From: Desulfomicrobium sp. ZS1 | Lineage (GTDB): Bacteria; Desulfobacterota; Desulfovibrionia; Desulfovibrionales; Desulfomicrobiaceae | Direction of reading: 5' to 3' | Length of the DNA: 64,000 nucleotides | Assembly: GCF_024204645.1 (NCBI RefSeq) | Contig: NZ_CP100351.1 | Location: forward strand, 1,116,001 to 1,180,000 | In this document: positions 10,737 to 19,398 of the stretch, piece by piece | How the letters are laid out: every line of letters begins with the position of its first letter | How positions within the stretch are numbered: the stretch's first letter is position 1 | Position numbers and translations under genes: made by a program | The notes under the pieces: model-generated | Databases searched by the model: none | What the model was told of the DNA's origin: nothing | The model's input: only the letters and a program-made list of their open reading frames with translations

Positions 10737-11153
10737 ATGGGAAATTCAGGAAGTTATACGTTTCTTGTTCTTTTTTTCGGGATATTCTTCTTTGCTTCAG
10801 GCATTGCTTCCGCAGGCGAGCATTTGCTGCATCCGCTGGAAGCGCAAAAACTGATTGAAGCGAACAAGGATAATCCAAAATTCCTCATTATTGATTTACG
10901 GTCGAAAAATGAATTTGATGATGGTCATATCGAAGGCGCAAAGCTGGTTCATTATTATGATACGAAATTTAAAAGAATTATCTCTCAATTGGATAGAGAT
11001 TCAAAAATTTTTCTTTATTGTCAAAAGGGCAGGCAAAGTCCGCTTGCTTTGAGGGCCATGGAGAAGCTGAGATTTTTAGATATGTATATTTTGGAAGGCG
11101 GATTTGACGAATGGGTCAATGCGGGGCTACCGACAGTGTATACTTCTTTTTGA
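10737..11153 (+). CDS. Exported rhodanese-like protein
   Basis: A 138-residue protein with a signal peptide of about 26 residues (hydrophobic core FLVLFFGIFFFASG, likely cleaved after ASA) and one rhodanese domain. The domain shows FLIIDLRSKNEFDDGHIEGA and a catalytic loop IFLYCQKGRQSPLA with the active cysteine near residue 100. It should act in the periplasm as a sulfurtransferase or sulfane-sulfur carrier; the partner is unknown. The gene is AT-rich compared with its neighbours, which may mean recent arrival. It has its own terminator. Confidence 0.88.
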   Translation: MGNSGSYTFLVLFFGIFFFASGIASAGEHLLHPLEAQKLIEANKDNPKFLIIDLRSKNEFDDGHIEGAKLVHYYDTKFKRIISQLDRDSKIFLYCQKGRQSPLALRAMEKLRFLDMYILEGGFDEWVNAGLPTVYTSF

Positions 11154-11200
11154 ATTGTGCATTTAACTATTTGAAAACATATATAAAAGTTTTGTTGTGT

Positions 11201-11243
11201 AAAAAATATCATCCCCTTGAATGAGGAGATGATATTTTTTTTT
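11201..11243 (+). terminator. Intrinsic terminator of the rhodanese gene
   Basis: AAAAAATATCATC at 11201-11213 pairs with GATGATATTTTTTTTT at 11228-11243, so the stem ends in a run of nine Ts. It is a standard rho-independent terminator 48 nt past the stop codon. Confidence 0.92.
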
Positions 11244-11266
11244 GCGGAAATCCTATTGCGGTCAGC

Positions 11267-11441
11267 GGTCCGTTGTCGCCATGGCCTTGAGGCCCGCCGG
11301 AACTCCTTCACCGGCCTCGTAGAGTTGAATCGTTGCGTGCAATGCGGAATACCCGGAACGGACATGGAGCAACGATTCAACAAACGATGCCTGGCTCAGT
11401 CAGACAGCCGACGAACCTCAAGACCATGACGACAACGGACC
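11267..11441 (-). repeat. Structured repeat family 1, copy A
   Basis: The outer stem arms are 11267-11292 and 11416-11441 (26 bp). The inner stem arms are 11324-11336 (GTTGAATCGTTGC) and 11369-11381 (13 bp, perfect), around a 32-nt apical loop. The unpaired segments carry the family consensus AACTCCTTCACCGGCCTCGT and CAAACGATGCCTGGCTCAGT. Two outer-stem positions are C-A on the plus strand and G-U on the minus strand, so I place the element on the minus strand. It could be a structured RNA or a small mobile palindromic element. Confidence 0.88.
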
Positions 11442-11506
11442 TTGAGGCGCTGAGCACGTTGTTTGGAAAACCTGAAAGCAAAACCTGAAACAGTATTTCG
11501 TTCAGC

Positions 11507-11681
11507 GGCCCGTTGTCGCCATGGCCTTGAGGCCCGCTGGAACTCCTTCGCCGGCCTCGTAGAGTTGAATCGTTGCGTGCAATGCGGAATACCCGGAACG
11601 GACATGGAGCAACGATTCAACAAACGATGCCTGGCTCAGTCAGACAGCCGACGAACCTCAAGACCATGACGACAACGGACC
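11507..11681 (-). repeat. Structured repeat family 1, copy B (tandem duplicate of A)
   Basis: Nearly identical to copy A and displaced by exactly 240 bp. The outer arms are 11507-11532 and 11656-11681. Flanking sequence after the element (CTTGAGGCGCTGAGC, then GTTTGGAAAACC) is duplicated too, so this is a segmental tandem duplication rather than two insertions. Three outer-stem positions are C-A on plus and G-U on minus. Confidence 0.88.
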
Positions 11682-11735
11682 TTGAGGCGCTGAGCGCGTT
11701 GTTTGGAAAACCTTAAAGCAAGACCTCGGCGCATC

Positions 11736-11778
11736 AGACAAGGATCCAACAAACGCGGTCTGGCTCAGTCAGAAAACG
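11736..11778 (-). repeat. Partial family 1 repeat at the end of the pseudouridine synthase gene
   Basis: ATCCAACAAACGCGGTCTGG followed by CTCAGTCAGA matches the 3' conserved part of family 1, with no complete stems visible. On the minus strand its TCTGACTGA supplies the last sense codons and the stop codon of the RluA-type gene, so the fragment has been absorbed into the reading frame. Confidence 0.6.
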
Positions 11779-12610
11779 TCAGGGGGAAAGGAAGATCCGG
11801 CACGGCCCATTGCTTGGGCGCGTTCGTGAACGGGCAGGTGAAAGCCAGGCTTCTGGCCACAAGCTGCAGTTCCTGCACCTGCTTGGTGCCGCGACCGTAG
11901 CGCGGGTCGCCCATGACGGGATGTCCCAGGCCGTACAGGTGGCGGCGGATCTGGTGTTTGCGGCCCGTGTCGATGCGGGCGAGGAGCAGGGTCATGTCGG
12001 AGGCGGGGTCGCTCTGGACTACATGAAATCGCGAACGCGCCTCTTTGCCGTCCAGGGGTTCGTTAACCTCGATGTCGGTCCAGTCCGGAATGCCGCGCAC
12101 GATGGCCGCATATTCCTTGATCACCGCGCCCTGACGAAAAAGTTCCCCCAGTTTGGCGGCTGCCTTGCCGTCGTGGGCCAGGAGCATGATCCCGCGTGCT
12201 TCGCGGTCCAGGCGGTGGACCGGGTGCAGCTCGTTTCTGGAGCCGAGCTTGGCCTGGGCCAGACGGGGCAGGGTGCAGTGGTCCGCGAAACGCGTGCCTT
12301 GGGATAGGACTGCGGCAGGCTTGTTCCAGACGGAATAGTGCTTGGCCTTGGCAATGAGTTCCGGCTGGGCCGGAACCAGGGCCAGCAGGGCGGGATCGTA
12401 ATTGATCTCCAGGCGCTCGCCGGGTTTTACTTCTGCGGAGGCCCGCCGCAGCCGGGACGTCGAGCGTCCGGGGCGGGACCACCACACGCCGCCCTTGGCC
12501 ATGCAGTCCTTGATGCGGGCTTTGGGCAGCCCGGTCAGGCGTGCCAGGGTGTCGCAGGCGGATGCGGCTTCTTCCACAGTGAAGGTGCTGGAAAATGAGT
12601 CGGCGTGCAT
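11765..12610 (-). CDS. RluA-type pseudouridine synthase
   Basis: About 281 residues. The catalytic motif HRLDREARGIMLLAHDG (Asp near residue 130) and the ISVxNKP-like YSVWNKPAAVLSQGT identify the RluA/RsuA superfamily, which isomerises uridine in rRNA or tRNA. The distal RxHQIRRH string (GRKHQIRRHLYGLGHPVMGD) is also present. The N-terminal ~85 residues look like an S4-type domain (CDTLARLTGLPKARIKDCMAKGG). The start at 12610 overlaps the cupin stop by 1 nt (TGATG). The target base is not deducible. The last three residues and the stop lie within a family 1 repeat fragment. Confidence 0.88.
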   Translation of the reverse strand: MHADSFSSTFTVEEAASACDTLARLTGLPKARIKDCMAKGGVWWSRPGRSTSRLRRASAEVKPGERLEINYDPALLALVPAQPELIAKAKHYSVWNKPAAVLSQGTRFADHCTLPRLAQAKLGSRNELHPVHRLDREARGIMLLAHDGKAAAKLGELFRQGAVIKEYAAIVRGIPDWTDIEVNEPLDGKEARSRFHVVQSDPASDMTLLLARIDTGRKHQIRRHLYGLGHPVMGDPRYGRGTKQVQELQLVARSLAFTCPFTNAPKQWAVPDLPFPLTFSD

Positions 12611-12957
12611 CAGTATGTTTTTCCCGTCGGTAGATAGGGCAGGTAATCCTTCCGCACGGGGGAGAATACCTCGATGGCCAGACAGGTTTCGTGGATGACC
12701 GCGCCGTGCTCGACTCCCGGGGCGATGCACCAGCTGTCGCCTGGGCCGAAATGGTGCTCCTGCGTGCCTATGGTCATGGTCATCCGCCCTGAGATCAGAT
12801 ATCCTGTCTGTTCGTGCATGTGCGAATGGACTGGGAGAAATGAGTGTTCTTTGAGTTCGAAACGGGCCATGAGGGTCTTCTCTCCATGGACCAGGGTGCT
12901 GACACTGATGCCCGGGATGAGTTCGTGCCAAGCGGTATCTTCGTTCTTAGTGATCAT
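12610..12957 (-). CDS. Small cupin domain protein
   Basis: A 115-residue single-cupin protein. HSHMHEQTGYLISGRM holds the His/His/Glu ligand set and FGPGDSWCIAPGVEHGA holds the second motif, including the last His. Such proteins bind a divalent metal and may be isomerases, dioxygenases or sensors; the substrate is unknown. The start at 12957 follows AAGGAGCACCCGT. A longer open frame on this strand runs upstream through trpB, but that part is a shadow. Coupled to the pseudouridine synthase gene by stop-start overlap. Confidence 0.85.
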   Translation of the reverse strand: MITKNEDTAWHELIPGISVSTLVHGEKTLMARFELKEHSFLPVHSHMHEQTGYLISGRMTMTIGTQEHHFGPGDSWCIAPGVEHGAVIHETCLAIEVFSPVRKDYLPYLPTGKTY

Positions 12958-13048
12958 ACGGGTGCTCCTTTGGTGCTCGTGACGCATGTGTGTATCCGAT
13001 CGATTATGGCTTGACAAACGTTCCGTGCGTGGGGCAGTGGTTTTCTTC

Positions 13049-13126
13049 ATGAAAACTACGGTCAGCAGCGTTTCCCTTCTTTGGTGGCGGCATGAAATAC
13101 ATGCCGTGGGATGCGTCTTGGCCTGA
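13049..13126 (+). CDS. trpL: trp leader peptide with tandem Trp codons
   Basis: A 25-codon frame starting MKTTVSSVSLLWW, with adjacent TGG TGG codons at 13082-13087 and a TGA at 13124-13126. It lies 162 nt upstream of trpB and just before a terminator hairpin, exactly where a ribosome-sensing attenuator needs it. No strong Shine-Dalgarno sequence is visible (GGGGCAGTGG is closest). Two Trp in a row are very unlikely by chance in so short a frame. Confidence 0.85.
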   Translation: MKTTVSSVSLLWWRHEIHAVGCVLA

Positions 13127-13188
13127 AATCCGTCAAAGGATAAGCAAAATACCAACCGCGGCAGTGCAGACTGACCGCGGTTTTTTTT
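13082..13188 (+). promoter_or_regulatory. Ribosome-mediated trp attenuator upstream of trpB
   Basis: Segment 1:2: CGGCATG at 13088-13094 pairs with CATGCCG at 13100-13106, directly after the Trp codons. Segment 3:4 (terminator): AACCGCGG at 13154-13161 pairs with CCGCGGTT at 13175-13182, followed by T8 (13181-13188). Segment 2:3 (antiterminator): GCCGTGG at 13103-13109 can pair with CCGCGGC at 13156-13162 with one G-U. A ribosome stalled on TGG TGG would cover segment 1, free segment 2 and prevent the terminator. All three alternative pairings are visible in the sequence; the mechanism is inferred from the classical enterobacterial model. Confidence 0.85.
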
Positions 13189-13212
13189 ATTCGAACTCCA
13201 AGGAGACTCCTC

Positions 13213-14421
13213 ATGACCATGCCCACAGCCGACGGTTTTTTTGGCACCTACGGTGGACAGTTCGTCCCCGAACCGATCAAGGACATTCTGAACGAATTGG
13301 CCGAGGCCTTTGAGCGCTACCGCAATGATCCGGATTTCATCAAGGAATACGAATATTACCAGAAGCAGTTCACCGGCCGTCCCAATCCGCTCTACTTTTG
13401 CGCCAACCTGACCAGCCGTTGCGGCGGGGCCAAGATCTATCTCAAACGCGAGGATCTGAACCATCTGGGCGCCCATAAGGTCAACAACACCATTGGTCAG
13501 ATTCTGCTGGCAAAACGTATGGGCAAAAAGAAGATCATCGCCGAGACCGGCGCAGGGCAGCACGGCGTGGCCACTGCGGCCACCGCCGCGCTCATGGGCA
13601 TGGAATGCACCATCCACATGGGCGCGGTGGATGTGGAGCGCCAGAAGCTCAACGTCTTTCGCATGCAGATGATGGGGGCCAAGGTCGTGCCCGCCGAGAG
13701 CGGCCAGAAGACCCTGAAGGAGGCCGTGGACGAGGCGCTCATGTCCTGGGTTCAGGATGCGGGGAATACTTACTATCTGCTCGGTTCCGCCGTGGGTCCG
13801 CATCCATATCCGATCATGGTGCGTGAATTCCAGTCCATCATCGGCCGGGAGGCCAAGGCTCAGATCCTGGAGGCCGAAGGGCGCCTGCCCGATTACTGCA
13901 TCGCCTGCGTGGGCGGCGGTTCCAACGCCATGGGACTTTTTTCCGAGTTCATCCCGCACCAGGAAGTGCGGCTTGTCGGCGTGGAACCCGCAGGCCGGGG
14001 ACTGGGCTACGGGGAGCACGCGGCTACGTTGTGTCTGGGCGAACCGGGGGTCATGCACGGCTTCAATTCATACATGCTCAAAGACGAAAAGGGCGAGCCC
14101 GCCGAGGTCTATTCCATCTCCGCCGGGCTCGATTACCCCAGCGTCGGTCCCGAACACGCCCACCTGAAGGACCTGGGCCGCGCCGAATACGTGCACGCCA
14201 GCGACAAGGAAGCTCTGGACGCCTTTTTCCTGCTTTCACGCACCGAAGGCATCATCCCGGCCCTGGAATCATCCCACGCCCTGGCCCATGCCCTGCGCAT
14301 CGCACCGACGCTTTCCGCGGACACGATCATCATTGTCAACCTGTCGGGACGCGGCGACAAGGATGTGGATCAGATCGAGCGCATGGTCGAAAGCGGCGAA
14401 ATCGTGCCTCCGGTCCTTTAG
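13213..14421 (+). CDS. trpB: Tryptophan synthase beta chain
   Basis: A 402-residue pyridoxal-phosphate enzyme that condenses indole with serine. The cofactor lysine is in [11 protein letters not shown] (about residue 90), the phosphate loop is GGGSNAMG, and the gate region [12 protein letters not shown] is canonical for TrpB type 1. Normal length, starting YGGQFVPE near residue 14. GGAG lies 7 nt before the ATG. No trpA or other trp gene adjoins it, so it is a stand-alone trpB under its own trp attenuator. It probably pairs with a TrpA encoded elsewhere. Confidence 0.97.
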   Translation: MTMPTADGFFGTYGGQFVPEPIKDILNELAEAFERYRNDPDFIKEYEYYQKQFTGRPNPLYFCANLTSRCGGAKIYLKREDLNHLGAHKVNNTIGQILLAKRMGKKKIIAETGAGQHGVATAATAALMGMECTIHMGAVDVERQKLNVFRMQMMGAKVVPAESGQKTLKEAVDEALMSWVQDAGNTYYLLGSAVGPHPYPIMVREFQSIIGREAKAQILEAEGRLPDYCIACVGGGSNAMGLFSEFIPHQEVRLVGVEPAGRGLGYGEHAATLCLGEPGVMHGFNSYMLKDEKGEPAEVYSISAGLDYPSVGPEHAHLKDLGRAEYVHASDKEALDAFFLLSRTEGIIPALESSHALAHALRIAPTLSADTIIIVNLSGRGDKDVDQIERMVESGEIVPPVL

Positions 14422-14427
14422 AATACA

Positions 14428-14457
14428 ACGGCCCGGTCGATTACCCGACCGGGCCGT
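14428..14457 (+). terminator. Hairpin between convergent trpB and the MBL hydrolase gene
   Basis: ACGGCCCGGTCG pairs with CGACCGGGCCGT around a 6-nt loop. The stem is very stable but no T-run follows on either side, so it may serve both convergent genes. Confidence 0.7.
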
Positions 14458-14495
14458 AAGTCCATACATTCGCGCGGGAGTTCCCCGCCTGGTGC

Positions 14496-15188
14496 TCAGC
14501 CCACCAGCCCCATGGGCACGCCGACTTCGGCCTGGGTCAGGGTATCGGCCAGACCGAGTTTGTCCAGTTCCTTTCTGAAAGCATCGACGTTCTGTTCCAG
14601 GGCCGGGAAAGTGCCCCAGTGCATGGGCAAAACCTTCTTGCACCTGAGCATCATGGCCGCCAAGGCAGCCTGGGCCGGGTCCATGGTGAACACGCCGCCG
14701 ATGGGCAGAAGGGCCAGGTCGATCTTGTAGAGCTTGCCCCACAGGGCCATGGACGAGAAGACTCCCGTGTCCCCGGCGTGGTAGACCGTGTAGCCGTCCT
14801 CCAGACGGATGATGAAGCCCACGGGCACGCCCGACGCGCAGGAGTGGTGGGCCTGGGTCATGGTCACGCTGATGCCCTCATGGGTCACCGTGCCGCCGAT
14901 GTTGAAGCCGATGCCGTTTAATATCTGGCTGTCCGGCAGCCCCTTGGCCTTGAGCTTGGCGGCCAGTTCCACGATGCAGCCCAGGGTCGCGCCGGTGCGT
15001 TTGCAGATATCCAGCGCCTGGCCCACATGATCGTCGTGATCGTGGGTGACCAGGATCAGGTCGGCCTCGATGTTCGCCGCCGCGGCCTTGGCTGAAGGAT
15101 TGCCGTCGAACCAGGGATCGACGAGAATGGTTTTTTGATTGGATGTGATGGCGAAGGCCGAGTGGCCGTGCCAGGTCAGTGTGTTCAT
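14496..15188 (-). CDS. Metallo-beta-lactamase-fold hydrolase, UPF0173 type
   Basis: A 230-residue MBL-fold protein of the UPF0173 group. WHGHSAF opens the fold, and the zinc motif is THDHDDHVG (about residues 55-63). A further metal ligand is likely in [12 protein letters not shown] and in [11 protein letters not shown] near the C-terminus. The substrate is not known for this group. AAGGAGAAAAT precedes the ATG at 15188; longer reading to 15218 is possible but lacks a ribosome site. It lies 10 nt downstream of the hybrid kinase gene and may share its transcript. Confidence 0.9.
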   Translation of the reverse strand: MNTLTWHGHSAFAITSNQKTILVDPWFDGNPSAKAAAANIEADLILVTHDHDDHVGQALDICKRTGATLGCIVELAAKLKAKGLPDSQILNGIGFNIGGTVTHEGISVTMTQAHHSCASGVPVGFIIRLEDGYTVYHAGDTGVFSSMALWGKLYKIDLALLPIGGVFTMDPAQAALAAMMLRCKKVLPMHWGTFPALEQNVDAFRKELDKLGLADTLTQAEVGVPMGLVG

Positions 15189-15198
15189 ATTTTCTCCT

Positions 15199-17415
15199 TC
15201 AAGTGTGTTCGCCCGCAAGGGCGATGTGCAGTTCTTCGAGAATGTCGCCTGTTGTCAGCAGCAGGCTTTCGGCCTCCTGACGCAGGTTTTCGGGGCTCGC
15301 GCCAGCGCGGGCCGATTCCTCCACTTTTTTGGCCGCGAGGCCTTCCTCGGTCAAGCCCATATTCAGTAGCACGCCTTTTATGCCGTGGGCATGGTGCATG
15401 AGTTTGTCCGCTGCGGCGGCTTCCAGGCAATCTTTGAGGCCCTGTTCGTGCGTGGTCAGGGTCTCGGCCAAGCTGTGGATGAGCGGCATGGCTTCTTCGC
15501 GGTCAAGTTCGTACTGGGCGCTCAGCGCGGCCAGCATGCGTTCGACGTAGCCTCCGGTTGCGCCGGACGCCGGTGCCGCCTGCTGTCCGGGAAACGTCGG
15601 GATCGGATCTGATGGCGGTTTGGACAGGGCTTCGATTTTCTCCGGCGCGGGGGGAGAGTCGAGGGTGTCGCTGAAGCGGCTCAGCATCGCGTGCACTTCC
15701 TCCAGACGCAAGGGCTTGGTCAGGTAGCCGTCCATGCCGATGCCCAGACAGCGCTCCTTGTCTTCGAGCAGGGCGTGGGCGGTCATGGCCACTATGGGTG
15801 TGTAGGTGCCGTGTACCTTTTCGCGTACGGCCCTGATCAGAAAACTGTCATCCATGTCCGTGGGTGCGGGCAGGCCCTGTTCGCAGGCACGGATGATGCC
15901 CGTGGCCGTGAATCCGTCCATGACCGGCATTTGCAGGTCCATGAAAACGAGGTCGTAGGCGCGTCTGCTGATCATGGTCAGCACGTCCAGGCCGTCGCTG
16001 GCCTCGTGCACCGTGTGTCCCATCTTGCCGAGCAGCAGTCCGGCCAGCTCCCTGTTGGTGGACACGTCGTCGACCAGCAGGATTTCAAGCGGGCGCAGCC
16101 GGGGCAGACTTCGCTCCGTGGGTTGATTGTCCGGCAGGTGCAGACGCAGGCCGAAAACCTGGGCCAGGGCGCGCAGCAATTCGTCCTGGAGCAGGGGTTT
16201 GGTCAGCACGGCCTTGACCTGTCCCGCGCCGGAAGTGATCGACGTGTCGCCAAGCTGGGTCAGCACGATGCTCGGGAGCTCATGCAGGGCTCCGCCCGAA
16301 AGCATGAGTTCCATGCAGGCAAAATCGCCGAAATCCGTATCCATGATCGCAAGGTCGACGTTTTTGCCGTCATGGCCCATGCATTCCATGCAGTCCGCGT
16401 CCTCTGTGTCGAGGCCCCAGAAGGCGAGCAGCTCCCTGACGTGGGTCCGGATCAGGGGGTTGTTGGCCACGACCAGTACCGTGGCCGCGTGGTCGAAGAT
16501 CTGGGCATGGGCCGTGTCCGGTGCTGAAACTTGATCCATACGTGCGTGAAAGTCAAAAGTGCTGCCTTGTCCGGGAGTGCTCTGGACTAAGATGTCGCCG
16601 CCCATGAGTTGCACCAGCTTGCGCGAGATGGAAAGCCCAAGGCCCGTTCCGCCGTAAACGCGGGTGGATGAGCTGTCGACCTGGGTGAAGTCCTCGAAGA
16701 TGGTCCCGAGCTTGTCTGCGGGAATGCCGATGCCGGTGTCCTCGATGCGGAAGCGGACCACGCAGTCGCCGTCCTCTTTTGCCTCCACATGGCAGGAACA
16801 GCAGACATGGCCGGAGGGAGTGAACTTGAGCGCATTGCCAAGCAGGTTCATGAGTACCTGGCGCAGGCGGATGGGGTCGCCCTGCATTTGCCGGGGCATG
16901 TCCGGAGGCAGACGACAGATCAGTTCCAGCCCTTTTTCGGCGGCCGTGAGCCCGAGGGTGCTGACGGTCCTCTCGACCTCGGCGCGCAGGTCGAAGGGTC
17001 GTACTTCCAGCGCGAACTGTCCAGCCTCGATTTTGGAAAGATCAAGGACCCCGTTGATGAGATTGAGCAGGGACTCGGAGGCGTTCTTGACGATGGTCAG
17101 GGCGCGGTGCTGTTCCGGCGTGACCTTTGTGTTCAAGACGACGTCGGTCATGCCGATGATGGCGTTCATGGGGGTGCGGATTTCATGGCTGAAGTTGGCC
17201 AGAAATTGCGATTTCATCCGGCTTGCGGACTCGGCCTGCTGCTTGGCCCTGTCCAGTTCCGCGACCAGTTGCGTCAGTCCGGCCGCGTCTTCGTGCTGAA
17301 GGTTCAGGGCAAGGCCTCGTTCATCAAGACGGCTTTTGAGTTCACGAAGCTCTTTTCGGCACGCGCGGAGTTCAGATTCACGATCGTGTGCGCTGGATTT
17401 TTGGCGAATGCTCAT
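15199..17415 (-). CDS. Hybrid histidine kinase, HisKA-HATPase-REC-REC-HPt
   Basis: About 738 residues with no membrane segment or recognised input domain, only a ~70-residue N-terminal coiled coil. Order: HisKA with [18 protein letters not shown] (phospho-His near residue 93); HATPase with [18 protein letters not shown] and GTGLGLSIS; a receiver that looks degenerate (its start reads [11 protein letters not shown], without the acidic pair); a normal receiver ([10 protein letters not shown] and [11 protein letters not shown]); then HPt with [14 protein letters not shown]. It resembles BarA/ArcB-type phosphorelays but is cytosolic. I start it at 17415 (MSIRQKSS); upstream frame to 17607 is Pro/Arg-rich and unlikely. 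The target regulator is unknown. Confidence 0.92.
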   Translation of the reverse strand: MSIRQKSSAHDRESELRACRKELRELKSRLDERGLALNLQHEDAAGLTQLVAELDRAKQQAESASRMKSQFLANFSHEIRTPMNAIIGMTDVVLNTKVTPEQHRALTIVKNASESLLNLINGVLDLSKIEAGQFALEVRPFDLRAEVERTVSTLGLTAAEKGLELICRLPPDMPRQMQGDPIRLRQVLMNLLGNALKFTPSGHVCCSCHVEAKEDGDCVVRFRIEDTGIGIPADKLGTIFEDFTQVDSSSTRVYGGTGLGLSISRKLVQLMGGDILVQSTPGQGSTFDFHARMDQVSAPDTAHAQIFDHAATVLVVANNPLIRTHVRELLAFWGLDTEDADCMECMGHDGKNVDLAIMDTDFGDFACMELMLSGGALHELPSIVLTQLGDTSITSGAGQVKAVLTKPLLQDELLRALAQVFGLRLHLPDNQPTERSLPRLRPLEILLVDDVSTNRELAGLLLGKMGHTVHEASDGLDVLTMISRRAYDLVFMDLQMPVMDGFTATGIIRACEQGLPAPTDMDDSFLIRAVREKVHGTYTPIVAMTAHALLEDKERCLGIGMDGYLTKPLRLEEVHAMLSRFSDTLDSPPAPEKIEALSKPPSDPIPTFPGQQAAPASGATGGYVERMLAALSAQYELDREEAMPLIHSLAETLTTHEQGLKDCLEAAAADKLMHHAHGIKGVLLNMGLTEEGLAAKKVEESARAGASPENLRQEAESLLLTTGDILEELHIALAGEHT

Positions 17416-17692
17416 GAAATTCGGGTTCCCCTTGATGGGTCGTTCGGGAGGTGCTTTGTCACGGGTGCGCCGCGAGATGGTTTTTTCAGGTACCAGAATT
17501 CGTGTCCGTGTCCAAGCGGCCCCTGCTTGCCGTTCCGGGAAGGGAGACTTGCCGGGTGCCGGAGCCTCCAGGAGAACGTGCGGCCGTGATGGTGAAAATA
17601 CTGGCATGGAATTGATTTTCTTTTTCTTCTTTCTTGGGTAGTGTCGGTGTTGTCAAATGCGGACGTTTTAAAATGATGGATGTTTGCCGGCC

Positions 17693-18340
17693 ATGAAGAG
17701 ATCAATCCGTTTTTTCTGTCTGATATGTATTCTTTTCGTATCCTGTCCACTGGGGCATCTTTTTGCCGCAGAGCATTCGGTGAGTGTCCACCGTGTCGTC
17801 GCAGGGGATAGCATCCGCCAGCTTTTGCTGAAATACGGCTGCATCACCTCCATGGGCGAGTACGCGAAGATCCGGGATGTTTTTGCGAGGCTCAATCCCG
17901 GAATTTCTCATTCCGCGCTCCTGGCTCCGGGAGGCGATGTCTCCGTGCCCGTGTTCGTGAAAAATTCGGGCACGACCTGTCTCTCTTTCGGGGAACAGCG
18001 CATCGTGCGCGTGGAATTCGAGACCCTGGCCTCTGCCGAGCGGGTGCGCATCTATCTGGATGGTCCCGTGCTGCCCGACGTTTTCACGTTGAAGACAGCC
18101 CTTCCGGTCCGGCTGGTGTGCGACTTCGATGGCGCCCTGCCCATGGCCGACCTGCCCAGAGAAATTCTCTGTCAGGGGCGCATGGTGCAGAAAATCAGAG
18201 TCGGGCACGAAGACAAACCGTTCAAGCGCGCCAGAATCGTGCTCGATGTCGTTGAACCCCTGATCGGTCGCATCGAGCAGGAATTTTTTGAACAGGAAAG
18301 CCTTTTTACGATAACGGTTTTTGAAGAGTCTCCTAAATGA
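17693..18340 (+). CDS. Exported protein with an AMIN-like domain
   Basis: About 215 residues. A signal peptide is clear (KRSIRFFCLICILFVSCPLGHLFA). The next ~60 residues (VHRVVAGDSIRQLLLKYG, FARLNPGI) look like a LysM-type module. The C-terminal half resembles the AMIN fold of periplasmic secretin and amidase partners (ERVRIYLDGPVLPDVF, LVCDFDGALP, VQKIRVGH). The likely site is the periplasm or cell wall. A TTG at 17684 is an alternative start; ATG at 17693 leaves a standard signal peptide. It lies divergent to the hybrid kinase and 67 nt upstream of cbiC. Confidence 0.6.
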   Translation: MKRSIRFFCLICILFVSCPLGHLFAAEHSVSVHRVVAGDSIRQLLLKYGCITSMGEYAKIRDVFARLNPGISHSALLAPGGDVSVPVFVKNSGTTCLSFGEQRIVRVEFETLASAERVRIYLDGPVLPDVFTLKTALPVRLVCDFDGALPMADLPREILCQGRMVQKIRVGHEDKPFKRARIVLDVVEPLIGRIEQEFFEQESLFTITVFEESPK

Positions 18341-18407
18341 GGTTTTGATTTCGCGCCGCGAAACCCATCGAGCATTTTGTCCGGCGCTTCTCCATAAGGA
18401 TAATCTC

Positions 18408-19049
18408 ATGTACGTCTCTGTCCCTCCCTTGGAGATAGAATCCCGCTCCCTGGCCATTATCGACGCAGAGGTCCCGGAACCTCGGCCTTTTACAGGGGAC
18501 CAGTGGGTTGTCGCCCGTCGTATGATTCACACCACTGCGGATTTCGATCTGCTCTCGCACATCCGCTTTCACCCTGACGCCATTGAGGCCGGCAAAAACG
18601 CATTACTGGCCGGAGCCGACATCGTGACCGACACCCGCATGGCCCTGTCCGGCATTCCGGTCCGGCGGCTTGAGCCGCTTGGGTGTCGCGTGCGATGCCT
18701 GATCGATGATCCCGCCGTGGCCAAAAGGGCTAAAAGCGAAGGCGTGACCCGCGCCTGGGCCGCAGTGGACGAAGCCATGGCGCATGGCGGGGCGGACATC
18801 TTTGTCATCGGCAATGCGCCAACGGCCCTCTATCGCCTCCTGGACTGGATGGAGCGCGGAGCCCGTCCGCCCAAACTCATCGTCGGCATGCCTGTCGGTT
18901 TTGTGAATGCGGCGGAATCCAAGGACCTGCTCCTGGCCCAGGACGCCATCCCCTACATCACCATCGCCGGGCGCAAGGGCGGCTCAAGCCTGGCGGCCTG
19001 CGTGATCAACGCCCTGCTCAAACTGGCGCGGGAGAAGTCGGGCGTCTGA
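18408..19049 (+). CDS. cbiC: Precorrin-8X / cobalt-precorrin-8 methylmutase
   Basis: A 213-residue enzyme that moves the C-11 methyl group to C-12 to give (cobalt-)hydrogenobyrinate during cobalamin synthesis. Characteristic strings are VVARRMIHTTADFDLL with its catalytic His, IVTDTRMALSGI, FVIGNAPTALYRLLD and GMPVGFVNAAESK. The full domain is present. ATAAGGATAATCTC precedes the ATG at 18408; earlier in-frame starts overlap the AMIN gene. No other cob genes adjoin. In an anaerobe the cobalt-early (Cbi) route is more likely, hence the symbol. Ends at a strong terminator. Confidence 0.93.
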   Translation: MYVSVPPLEIESRSLAIIDAEVPEPRPFTGDQWVVARRMIHTTADFDLLSHIRFHPDAIEAGKNALLAGADIVTDTRMALSGIPVRRLEPLGCRVRCLIDDPAVAKRAKSEGVTRAWAAVDEAMAHGGADIFVIGNAPTALYRLLDWMERGARPPKLIVGMPVGFVNAAESKDLLLAQDAIPYITIAGRKGGSSLAACVINALLKLAREKSGV

Positions 19050-19075
19050 GGCAAGATGGTCTGAGCATGACAAAC

Positions 19076-19112
19076 CAAAGCCCCCGCGTGATCGTTCATG
19101 CGGGGGCTTTTT
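19076..19112 (+). terminator. Terminator of cbiC
   Basis: AAAGCCCCCGC pairs with GCGGGGGCTTTTT around an 11-13 nt loop, 30 nt past the cbiC stop. Standard rho-independent form. Confidence 0.9.
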
Positions 19113-19158
19113 CGCGTCGAATTTGAAGAAGGGGAAGATTTTGCTTTTTGTGGAAAAC

Positions 19159-19333
19159 GGCCCGCTGTCGGCAGGGTCTTGAGACCCGTCGGAACTCCTT
19201 CTCCGGCCTCGTAGAGTTGAATCGTTGCGTGCCGGGCGGAAAATCCGGGTGATCCGTCAGGCAACGATTCAACAAACGATGCCTGGCTCAGTCAAACAGC
19301 CGACAGTTCTCAAGACCCTGCCGACAGCGGACC
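19159..19333 (-). repeat. Structured repeat family 1, copy C
   Basis: The outer arms are 19159-19184 and 19308-19333 (26 bp). Their lower part differs from copies A and B (CTGTCGGCAGGGTCTTGAGA versus TTGTCGCCATGGCCTTGAGG), yet pairing is kept on both sides. The inner arms 19216-19228 and 19261-19273 are the same 13-mer as in A. The single mismatch is C-A on plus and G-U on minus. Spacer lengths equal those of copy A (31, 32 and 34 nt). Confidence 0.88.
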
Positions 19334-19398
19334 TTGAGGTGCCGAGTAGGTGACGAGGAAAGGCAAATCCAAAATTGAGAACCTGAAACTTTAGTCTC

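Noticed and set aside
11267-11681. Tandem repeats considered as a CRISPR array
   Set aside because: Only two units of 240 bp with identical interiors; no short repeats with unique spacers and no cas genes nearby.
11021-11740. Several short open frames that translate the family 1 repeats, with repeated strings such as QRFNSTRP and ASRPWRQR
   Set aside because: They follow the repeats exactly, have no ribosome sites and change frame content with stem turnover. The conserved signal is RNA/DNA structure, not protein.
12960-13212. T-box riboswitch upstream of trpB
   Set aside because: The ACCGCGG string recalls a T-box antiterminator, but a leader peptide with tandem Trp codons and three alternative stems explains the region better, and no stem I specifier loop was seen.
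12957-14058. Long minus-strand open frame across trpB, joined in frame to the cupin gene
   Set aside because: It is the antisense shadow of trpB in GC-rich DNA. The cupin has its own ATG and ribosome site at 12957.
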